13,320 bases of DNA from an uncultured Bacteroidota bacterium (GTDB taxonomy: Bacteria; Bacteroidota; Bacteroidia; Chitinophagales; Chitinophagaceae). Under the pieces are notes generated by a model, which was not told where the DNA came from, did not search any database, and was given only the letters and a program-made list of their open reading frames with translations. The translations under genes were made by a program, and so were the position numbers. Positions 7,594-13,320 of this stretch are shown here, piece by piece. Position 1 is the stretch's first letter. Every line of letters starts with the position of its first letter. The DNA lies in assembly GCA_903881265.1 (NCBI GenBank), contig CAIRSV010000225.1:1-13320 (forward strand), written 5' to 3'.

Positions 7594-8237
7594 CAACTTT
7601 TATTACCTTATTTCCGCTCAATATTGTTGTATATCCTGGCGAAGAATTGAATCTGCATATTTTCGAACCGAGATACAAACAACTCATTAGCGAATGTTTT
7701 AACGACAAGAAAGAGTTTGGCGTAGCCCCCGTATTCAAAAACACAGTGTCTGAAATGGGTACATCGATTCAGGTTGTGTCTATTGAAAAAATACACGAAA
7801 ACGGCGAGATGGATATTCGAACAAAAGGACAAAAGATATTTAGGATATTAGAACATATCAAAGAGATTCCTGAAAAGTTGTATAGTGGATCTATTGTCAC
7901 GTATCTTGAAACGACCGATAATGGCATCGAAGTTAACATGCACTCGCTGCTGAATCTGCTGCGCAAATTTCACAGTTTGCTCGACGTTGAAAAAAAATTC
8001 AAAAAACCCGATTCTCTATTAAATGTCTACGATCTTGCGCATCATGCAGGCTTATCGCTTGAGCAGGAATACGAATTACTTTCACTGGTACATGAAGCAC
8101 AGCGACAGGAGTATCTCTATCAGCATCTACGTAAAATGATTCCTACGATTGTTGAATTGCAACATCTAAAAAAGCGTATTGAACTGAATGGCCATTTCCG
8201 AAAATTATCGGTGAATGACGGAAATGAAGAGGAATAA
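7590..8237 (+). CDS. Stand-alone Lon substrate-binding (LON N-terminal) domain protein
   Basis: The 215-residue product opens FITLFPLNIVVYPGEELNLH (residues 4-23), then IFEPRYKQLISE, the typical start of the Lon N-terminal domain. The pattern continues with EFGV at about 42-45 and a C-terminal helical bundle (about 135-205) rich in Leu, Glu and Lys. There is no AAA+ ATPase and no Ser-Lys protease domain, so this is not Lon protease. Proteins of this kind are widespread and often annotated 'LON peptidase substrate-binding domain-containing protein'; their function is not settled, and the domain is thought to bind unfolded or specific protein segments. Cytoplasmic: no signal peptide is seen. 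Its ATG overlaps the stop of the polysaccharide ligase-like gene by four bases (ATGA), so the two are co-transcribed and translationally coupled. No terminator follows before coaX. Confidence 0.85.
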   Translation: MTTFITLFPLNIVVYPGEELNLHIFEPRYKQLISECFNDKKEFGVAPVFKNTVSEMGTSIQVVSIEKIHENGEMDIRTKGQKIFRILEHIKEIPEKLYSGSIVTYLETTDNGIEVNMHSLLNLLRKFHSLLDVEKKFKKPDSLLNVYDLAHHAGLSLEQEYELLSLVHEAQRQEYLYQHLRKMIPTIVELQHLKKRIELNGHFRKLSVNDGNEEE

Positions 8238-8332
8238 AATAAAAATACTAAAAGACTTAGACATTCTTAGAAAATGCTATACATTGCAATTCGTTTTGAA
8301 TGATAACAACCGAATTTAAATAGATTATTTTC

Positions 8333-9067
8333 ATGTTTCCAGTATCACTTTGTATAGATCTCGGGAATACTAATTTTAAAGCTGCCATTTTTCAAAGCGA
8401 TAGATTAGTAGAGCGATATCAATTTAAGGAAGCGGAGGCCATGAGCACTCTCAAGAAAATCATCACTCTCTATAATCCGCAAAAATCAATTCTCTCTTCC
8501 GTTGTCAATCACGAAGAAGGCCTTGTCAATCTTCTTAAGGAAACCACCTCATACCTTAAACTAGATCTCAATACGAAGCTCCCATTTTTAAATGCATATG
8601 GAAGTCCGGAAACATTGGGCCACGACCGCATAGCATTGGTGGCTGGGTTAAGTCGTCAATATCCAGGCGAAAACAGCTTAGCCATATCAATTGGCACTTG
8701 TGTCACCTATAATTTTCTAGCTAAAAACAATGCGTTCAGGGGAGGTTCAATTTCACCTGGCGTTGAAATGCGCTTACGCTCAATGAGTGATTATACAGAC
8801 AAACTTCCATTGATACCTCGCGAAGGTCATCTTTCACTTCTCGGATACGATACAGAAACTTCGATGCGCAGTGGCGCTGTCAATGGCATATCCGCTGAAA
8901 TCGACGGAATGCTTGAACGGTATGAAAAAGAGTATGGTACAATTAACGCAGTTTTAACTGGTGGTGATGCCCCTTTCTTTGAAAGCCGTTTGAAAAACAA
9001 GATATTTGCTGACACAAATTTTTTGTTCAAAGGATTATATGCAATATTGGAACACAATAACAAATAA
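8333..9067 (+). CDS. coaX: Type III pantothenate kinase
   Basis: A 244-residue cytoplasmic enzyme that phosphorylates pantothenate with ATP, the first step of coenzyme A synthesis. It has the ASKHA-fold P-loop DLGNTNFK (9-16), the pantothenate-binding and catalytic GHDR (96-99, with Asp98 in the general-base position), the GTCVT adenosine/phosphate segment (121-125), GGSISPGVEMR (137-147), and LTGGDAPFF (208-216). The length is normal for the family. Oddity: the residue two before the GT (Ser119) is Asp in most type III enzymes, where it binds the activating K+ or NH4+, and GTAxTxD reads GTCVTYN here. The start ATG has no Shine-Dalgarno; the preceding 95-base gap is AT-rich and contains TTTG near 8296 but only a poor -7 box (TAGATTAT), so transcription may come from the upstream genes. 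The 3' end overlaps the outer-membrane protein gene by 29 bases. Confidence 0.9.
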   Translation: MFPVSLCIDLGNTNFKAAIFQSDRLVERYQFKEAEAMSTLKKIITLYNPQKSILSSVVNHEEGLVNLLKETTSYLKLDLNTKLPFLNAYGSPETLGHDRIALVAGLSRQYPGENSLAISIGTCVTYNFLAKNNAFRGGSISPGVEMRLRSMSDYTDKLPLIPREGHLSLLGYDTETSMRSGAVNGISAEIDGMLERYEKEYGTINAVLTGGDAPFFESRLKNKIFADTNFLFKGLYAILEHNNK

Positions 9068-10322
9068 GGTATTATTCGTAGCTCTCATCGGTTCATTTAC
9101 TACTTACAACTCATTCGCTCAAGAAAACTCTCCTTACTCACGATACGGCCTTGGCAATATCAAGTCGACTGAAAATGTCGCAAACCGAGGTATGGGAGGC
9201 ATTTCAATCGCCGACACGAACGCACAGGTCTCCAATCCAACGAATCCTGCAACCTTTGCATTTTTAAAACTCACCTCCTATCAACTAGCGGTTGAAGGAA
9301 CGGGCGTCACCATTCGAAATTCTTCAGAATCTAATCAAACTGGGTCTCTCGTGCTTTCTTATATCAACATCGGATTACCTGTTACAAAACATATCGGTGT
9401 CAGTTTTGGCCTTATGCCGCAGACACGTTCTAGATTTGAAATGCAAGAGATTGCAACAATTTCAGGCATTTCTCAAGTCACATACAACTACTACGGCGGA
9501 GGCGGTACGCAGAAAGTATATCTTGGAGCCGCATATAAATTCAGCGATTATTCATTTGGCTTATCGACAGGCTATCTTTTTGGCAATGTGGTCAATAGCA
9601 CCGATGCAAACTTCACAGATTCGCTTAAGATTATATCGAGCAGCGTAAATAGTCGCGTGAATGTTGGCGATGTCTTTCTTCAATTAGGCGCACTCATGAA
9701 TAAACCGCTGAAAGAAAAATATCATATTGCCTTAGGCGCATCCTATACCCTTTCTCAACGTGTAGGTGCTAAAAAAGATACCTATTGGAAATCATATCGC
9801 GGGAGTGTCGCAAGTCCAACCTACGAATACAGTGTTGATAGCATCATTGAACAGAAAGGAAAAATTATTATCCCTGGCAAATTGAGTGTCGGTGCTATGT
9901 TTAGCAATAGCAATTATTGGAAAGCCGGTATTGATTTCGTGACATCGAATTGGAGTAATTACCGTTCGTTTGGGGAACAAGATTCAACCACAAATAGTTG
10001 GATGCTTAAAGTAGGTGGTGCCATCACACCAGACGCCGACGCTGTTGGTAAGACATGGAAACGCATCACGTATAGGGCTGGATTGTATACCGGCAAGGAT
10101 ATCTTCAGGTTCAATAGCACCAACCTCCCAGTTATGGGCGGCACAATTGGATTTGGATATCCAATACGCAGAACAATGCTTAGTATCGGCCAAATCAACG
10201 CATCGCTGGATATTGGCAAACGCGGTACCACTAAAAACGGCTTATTGAGTGAAGGCTATACCCGATTCTCACTTGGCTTCACCTTCAATGACAAATGGTT
10301 TATCCCACGCAAATATGATTAA
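9039..10322 (+). CDS. Outer-membrane beta-barrel protein of the coaX-lptC locus
   Basis: The 427-residue product begins with a signal peptide (MQYWNTITNKVLFVALIGSF, then TTYNSFAQ, cleavage likely after FAQ) and the mature protein starts ENSPYSRYGLGN. An 'NSPYxRYGxG' start marks a Bacteroidota-specific family of predicted outer-membrane barrels that I associate with the coaX/lptC neighbourhood. The rest alternates polar and aromatic strands with Gly-rich turns (YNYYGGGGTQKVYLGAAYKF near one-third) and ends RFSLGFTFNDKWFIPRKYD, consistent with a closing barrel strand plus a short tail. It partly resembles FadL/OmpP1-like porins, but the specific function is unknown. A longer frame starts at ATG 9006; I choose ATG 9039 because it gives a proper signal peptide and has AGGA five bases upstream. 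It overlaps the end of coaX by 29 bases, and lptC follows 14 bases after its stop. Confidence 0.8.
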   Translation: MQYWNTITNKVLFVALIGSFTTYNSFAQENSPYSRYGLGNIKSTENVANRGMGGISIADTNAQVSNPTNPATFAFLKLTSYQLAVEGTGVTIRNSSESNQTGSLVLSYINIGLPVTKHIGVSFGLMPQTRSRFEMQEIATISGISQVTYNYYGGGGTQKVYLGAAYKFSDYSFGLSTGYLFGNVVNSTDANFTDSLKIISSSVNSRVNVGDVFLQLGALMNKPLKEKYHIALGASYTLSQRVGAKKDTYWKSYRGSVASPTYEYSVDSIIEQKGKIIIPGKLSVGAMFSNSNYWKAGIDFVTSNWSNYRSFGEQDSTTNSWMLKVGGAITPDADAVGKTWKRITYRAGLYTGKDIFRFNSTNLPVMGGTIGFGYPIRRTMLSIGQINASLDIGKRGTTKNGLLSEGYTRFSLGFTFNDKWFIPRKYD

Positions 10323-10336
10323 GACCATTGTTGACA

Positions 10337-10936
10337 ATGAATCGTAATTCATCCCATCGCTCATTACCTTCCTCTATTCAAACGTCTGTGTTTTGGATAA
10401 TCGGTTCTATTCTTCTTCTGCATGCTTCGTGTAAGAATGATTTGAAAAAAATGCAACAAACGATTGACAGAAGTATGCTCAATACCGAAAGGGCTGACAG
10501 CGTAACCATCATTTATAGCAAGGAAGGCATCACCAAAGCGCAACTATTTGCCAAAACCTTTAATCATGTGCAAGATGCGAAACCACCTTATATTGAAATG
10601 AAAAATGGGATAAAGGTTCTTTTCTACAACGATAGTATGAATTTACAAAGCACGCTATTGGCTAAATATGGCCGCTACTTCGAACAGAGCGGCAATGTGT
10701 TGGTGCGCGATAGCGTGGTGGTTTACAATATTAAAAAAGAACAACTTAATACGGAAGAGCTGATCTGGAATGAAAAACTTCAAAAATTCTACACCGATAA
10801 ATTTGTCAAGATTACCACACCAACGCAAATCATCTATGGCAATGGCTTAGAATCCAATCAAAATTTTTCTGATTATACAATTCTTAAGATGAAAGGTATT
10901 ATCGGTGTCAATAAATCATCGCTTCCCGTGCAGTAG
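10337..10936 (+). CDS. lptC: LptC-like LPS export lipoprotein
   Basis: A 199-residue protein with a hydrophobic N-terminal segment ending LLLHASC (Cys32), which reads as a lipoprotein signal although His at -3 is unusual. The remainder fits the LptC/OstA-like beta-jellyroll: ADSVTIIYSKEGITKAQLFA near 56, a GNVLVRDSVVVYN strand, LNTEELIWNEKLQKFYTDKF near 138, and a TPTQIIYGNGLESNQNFSDY stretch. In E. coli LptC bridges the LptBFG transporter to periplasmic LptA; in Bacteroidota LptC is often a lipoprotein, so anchoring by lipid rather than a membrane helix is inferred. The frame can begin at TTG 10328 or 10331; ATG 10337 gives the better start. It sits 14 bases after the outer-membrane protein gene in the same transcription unit. 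No lptB, lptF or lptA is visible. No hairpin terminator is evident downstream. Confidence 0.8.
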   Translation: MNRNSSHRSLPSSIQTSVFWIIGSILLLHASCKNDLKKMQQTIDRSMLNTERADSVTIIYSKEGITKAQLFAKTFNHVQDAKPPYIEMKNGIKVLFYNDSMNLQSTLLAKYGRYFEQSGNVLVRDSVVVYNIKKEQLNTEELIWNEKLQKFYTDKFVKITTPTQIIYGNGLESNQNFSDYTILKMKGIIGVNKSSLPVQ

Positions 10937-11003
10937 TGCATTTCAACTTCAATGTATCCAACTCTATTTTAATTGCGTAGTGACTTAGATTCATTCCCTT
11001 CTA

Positions 11004-11024
11004 AATAGCCAATAGCGAATAGCA
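11004..11024. repeat. Three tandem AATAGCN heptamers upstream of the desaturase promoter
   Basis: AATAGCC, AATAGCG and AATAGCA follow one another without a gap, 12 bases upstream of the TTTG box of the desaturase promoter. This may be a binding site for a regulator or simple chance; nothing else in the 150-base gap after lptC (10937-11086) suggests a gene. Confidence 0.5.
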
Positions 11025-11035
11025 CTCAGCTTTAC

Positions 11036-11065
11036 TTTGATATTATGTTTTTACGATTAACTTTG
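11036..11065 (+). promoter_or_regulatory. Promoter of the acyl-ACP desaturase gene
   Basis: TTTG at 11036-11039, an 18-base spacer, then TAACTTTG at 11058-11065 match both Bacteroidota housekeeping sigma boxes (TTTG and TAnnTTTG). The start of transcription would be near 11072, giving a leader of about 15 bases before the ATG at 11087. Confidence 0.65.
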
Positions 11066-11086
11066 TTGAAATATTAACGACGATAC

Positions 11087-12067
11087 ATGAATCAAGCACT
11101 GACGCCTTCAAGGTTGGAGGTTATGCTCTATCTAGAAAAGGAAATTGAAATCGTAGGAGCATCCTATCTGAGTCCGATAGAAACAAATTGGCAGCCAGGC
11201 GACTTATTACCTGCTTCATCTTCAGCATCTTTTTTTGATGATGTAAAAATGATACAAGAACAAGCTGAAAACATGGACTACGACCTGCTCGCTGTGCTAG
11301 TTGGTGATACCATCACAGAAGAAGCATTGCCAACCTACGAAACATGGCTTGGCGCATTAGATGGTGTGTATAAAAATGTACATGGGGGCTGGATGAAATG
11401 GATTCGTGCTTGGACAGCTGAAGAAAACCGCCACGGTGATGTATTGAGTCGATTCTTATACCTATGTGGCCGTATTGATATGTCAAAATTTGAAGCCTCT
11501 ACGCAATATCTCATTGCTGACGGATTCGACCTTGACACGCAAAACGATCCTTACAGAACGTTTATGTACACTAGCTTTCAAGAACTAGCAACGAATATTT
11601 CGCATCGACGCGTTGCAACGTTGGCTAAAAAAAGTGGCAACACCATCCTATCTAAAATATGTGGGCTCGTTGCAGCCGATGAAGCTAGGCATGCCAATGC
11701 ATACAAATCCTTCGTTTCGCGCATTTTTGAAATTGACACCAACGAAATGATGCTCGCGTTCGAAGATATGATGAGAAAGAAAATTGTGATGCCGGCGCAA
11801 TGCCTAAGAGAACTCAACAATAAGGTAAACACCTTTGCTAATTTTTCGGATGCCGCACAACGCTTGGGCGTTTATACCGCTGTCGACTATGTGAACATCA
11901 TGCGAGATTTAATTGCCGAATGGGATATCGCTAATCTAAGCAACCTGAAAGAAAACGGCGAAAAAGCAAGAGATTATGTGATGTATCTTCCCGATAGATT
12001 AGAACGACTTTCAGAACGCATGAAAACGCCAGAAAGGGAACTCAAATTCAGTTGGATACTGGGCTAA
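11087..12067 (+). CDS. Soluble acyl-[acyl-carrier-protein] desaturase (stearoyl-ACP desaturase type)
   Basis: A 326-residue soluble diiron enzyme of the plant stearoyl-ACP desaturase family, which introduces a cis double bond (classically delta-9) into an acyl chain bound to ACP, using O2 and reduced ferredoxin. All six iron ligands are present by position: Glu78 in ITEEALPTY, Glu113 and His116 in EENRHGD, Glu166 in YTSFQELATNISH, and Glu199 and His202 in ADEARHANAY. Long stretches (WTAEENRHGDVLSRFLYL; FEDMMRKKIVMPA) read very like the plant enzymes. No transit or signal peptide is present, so it is cytoplasmic. Compared with the plant protein (from memory) about three residues are missing between Glu78 and Glu113. 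It has its own promoter, separating it from the lptC unit, and no clear terminator. Chain length and double-bond position cannot be read from the sequence. Confidence 0.92.
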   Translation: MNQALTPSRLEVMLYLEKEIEIVGASYLSPIETNWQPGDLLPASSSASFFDDVKMIQEQAENMDYDLLAVLVGDTITEEALPTYETWLGALDGVYKNVHGGWMKWIRAWTAEENRHGDVLSRFLYLCGRIDMSKFEASTQYLIADGFDLDTQNDPYRTFMYTSFQELATNISHRRVATLAKKSGNTILSKICGLVAADEARHANAYKSFVSRIFEIDTNEMMLAFEDMMRKKIVMPAQCLRELNNKVNTFANFSDAAQRLGVYTAVDYVNIMRDLIAEWDIANLSNLKENGEKARDYVMYLPDRLERLSERMKTPERELKFSWILG

Positions 12068-12135
12068 GGCAACCTATTAAACTACTTATCAAGCGTTCTA
12101 TCCATCTTTCATAAAATCAATCAACACGTTGGGCG

Positions 12136-12165
12136 TTGGTTCTTATTTTTGCATCCTTATTTTTG
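12136..12165 (+). promoter_or_regulatory. Promoter of hutU with duplicated -7 element
   Basis: TTG at 12136-12138, a 19-base spacer, then TATTTTTG at 12158-12165 fit the Bacteroidota promoter exactly; transcription would begin near 12172, about 19 bases before the ATG. A second perfect TATTTTTG lies at 12144-12151 inside the spacer and a near copy (TATTTTTC) at 12172-12179, all produced by a 14-bp tandem repeat. Confidence 0.6.
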
Positions 12166-12179
12166 CATCCTTATTTTTC
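12143..12179 (+). repeat. 14-bp tandem repeat in the hutU promoter
   Basis: TTATTTTTGCATCC occurs twice in perfect tandem (12143-12156 and 12157-12170) followed by a partial third copy (TTATTTTT, 12171-12178). Each copy carries a -7-like box. Confidence 0.9.
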
Positions 12180-12190
12180 AACTCGTAACT

Positions 12191-13320
12191 ATGTCTATAA
12201 AGAGAATTATCAAATCGCCTACAGGAACCAAATTACATTGCAAAAACTGGGTCAGCGAAGCCGCTTTCCGTATGTTGCAAAACAATCTCGATCCGGATGT
12301 AGCCGAACGACCTGAAGACCTTATCGTTTATGGCGGACTAGGAAAAGCTGCCCGTAATTGGGAGAGCTATGACAAAATCATAGAACTTCTTACGAACCTA
12401 AATGAAGATGAAACGTTGATGGTACAAAGCGGCAAACCTGTGGGCGTGCTTCGAAGCCACAAAGATGCACCACGTGTGCTAATTGCCAATTCTAACCTTG
12501 TAGGCAAATGGGCTACTTGGGAACACTTTAGAGAACTCGACGCCAAAGGCCTGATGATGTATGGTCAAATGACCGCTGGCAGTTGGATCTATATCGGAAG
12601 TCAAGGTATCGTACAAGGCACCTACGAAACCTATCTAAGCCTCGCAAATATCCATTTTAAAGGTAGCCTCAAAGGTACGTTGAATGTGACAGCTGGACTT
12701 GGTGGTATGGGTGGCGCTCAGCCTTTGGCAATCACGATGAACGAAGGTATTTGTTTGGCTGCCGATGTAGAAGAATGGCGTATCCAAAAAAGAATTGAAA
12801 CACGTTACATCGACAAAATGTTTCTCGATATCGACACAGCAATTGATGAAGCCGTAAGAGCAAAAGAAAACAATGAAGCTATTTCAATCGGGGTTGTTTG
12901 CAACGCCGTCGATTTATTGCAACGCCTTATTGAACGAAATATCACGCCTGATACACTCACAGATCAAACGTCAGCGCATGATGAACTAATCGGTTATTTT
13001 CCTGAAAAAATGTCTGTTGAAGAAGCAAAAACATTACGCGAAGGAAACCCTGAAAAATACAGTGAACTGAGTTTGAATACAATGGCTCACCACATACACC
13101 TTATGCTTGAGCTGCAAAAACGCGGTGCTATCACATTCGATTACGGAAATAATCTAAGGGGACAAGCACACGACAAACGCGGCGTTGCCAACGCCTTTAA
13201 CTTCCCAGGATTTGTGCCAGCGTATATCCGTCCTTTATTTTGTGAAGGAAAAGGCCCCTTCCGTTGGGTGGCATTAAGCGGTGACCCTGAAGACATTTAT
13301 AAAACGGATGAAGCGCTCAA
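12191..13320 (+). CDS. hutU: Urocanate hydratase (urocanase), 5' part, cut by the window edge
   Basis: Open from ATG 12191 to the right edge, 376 complete codons of an expected 550-560 or more. Urocanase is a cytoplasmic NAD+-using enzyme that converts urocanate to imidazolone propionate, the second step of histidine breakdown. Strongly recognisable segments include NNLDPDVAERPEDLIVYGGL (31-50), LIANSNLVGKWATWEHF (97-113), MYGQMTAGSWIYIGSQGIVQ (123-142), TAGLGGMGGAQPLA (167-180), DQTSAHD (258-264), TFDYGNN (315-321) and NFPGFVPAYIRPLFCEGKGP (337-356). Residues in the NAD-contact positions of the Pseudomonas enzyme appear kept (the GG at 48-49, Gln126, GGMGG at 171-175, QTSAH at 259-263, Tyr318). 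The catalytic cysteine lies farther on, outside the window. It has its own promoter. The upstream desaturase is functionally unrelated; whether hutH, hutI or ftcD follow cannot be seen. Confidence 0.95.
   Translation, partial: MSIKRIIKSPTGTKLHCKNWVSEAAFRMLQNNLDPDVAERPEDLIVYGGLGKAARNWESYDKIIELLTNLNEDETLMVQSGKPVGVLRSHKDAPRVLIANSNLVGKWATWEHFRELDAKGLMMYGQMTAGSWIYIGSQGIVQGTYETYLSLANIHFKGSLKGTLNVTAGLGGMGGAQPLAITMNEGICLAADVEEWRIQKRIETRYIDKMFLDIDTAIDEAVRAKENNEAISIGVVCNAVDLLQRLIERNITPDTLTDQTSAHDELIGYFPEKMSVEEAKTLREGNPEKYSELSLNTMAHHIHLMLELQKRGAITFDYGNNLRGQAHDKRGVANAFNFPGFVPAYIRPLFCEGKGPFRWVALSGDPEDIYKTDEAL

Noticed and set aside
7385..7744. 119-codon minus-strand frame across the ligase-like / Lon-domain junction
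   Set aside because: Antisense to two well-supported coupled genes and without any family resemblance.
7590..8237. Lon protease
   Set aside because: Only the N-terminal substrate-binding domain is present; there is no ATPase or protease domain and the frame ends at a normal stop.
8296..8325. TTTG ... TAGATTAT as a coaX promoter
   Set aside because: The -7 box matches only four of six fixed positions and the spacer is long.
9292..9648. 118-codon frame inside the outer-membrane protein gene
   Set aside because: Fully inside a convincing gene with signal peptide and barrel pattern; out-of-frame shadow.

Overview
The window looks like an ordinary chromosomal segment of a Bacteroidota bacterium, probably Chitinophagales or Sphingobacteriales. 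The evidence is its AT-rich composition, a large DUF4175-type membrane protein, a coaX / PYSRYG-type outer-membrane protein / lipoprotein-LptC gene order, starts mostly without Shine-Dalgarno sequences, and several intergenic matches to the Bacteroidota promoter pattern (TTG/TTTG, about 19 bases, TAnnTTTG). All assignments come from reading the sequence and from family knowledge. No database search was run.

Layout. Positions 2-163 are the 3' end of the ATP synthase epsilon gene (atpC), followed by a clean GNRA-loop terminator. The next gene, on the minus strand (422-3898), encodes a 1158-residue membrane-anchored coiled-coil protein with an eight-unit KPG-rich repeat and its own terminator. 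On the plus strand, 4066-5328 encodes an Nramp-fold transporter whose usual transition-metal ligands are largely replaced. Converging on it from the minus strand is the G-protein chaperone MeaB (5348-6253); its longest reading frame reaches 6367 but the likely start lies inside that frame.

Divergent from meaB runs a plus-strand series: an O-antigen ligase/polymerase-like membrane protein (6391-7593), a stand-alone Lon substrate-binding-domain protein coupled to it by an ATGA overlap (7590-8237), then after a 95-base gap coaX (8333-9067), an overlapping outer-membrane beta-barrel gene (9039-10322) and lptC (10337-10936). The theme is cell envelope and polysaccharide or LPS handling, with coaX (coenzyme A synthesis) embedded in it. 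Two single genes with their own recognisable promoters follow: a plant-type soluble acyl-ACP desaturase (11087-12067) and urocanate hydratase hutU (12191 to the right edge, incomplete).

I see no mobile element, CRISPR array, tRNA or rRNA, and no convincing undescribed multi-gene system. The points worth a second look are local: the altered metal site of the Nramp protein, the missing cation-site aspartate of CoaX, a 14-bp tandem repeat that duplicates the -7 promoter element of hutU, the meaB start, the KPG repeat, and the outer-membrane protein linked to lptC.
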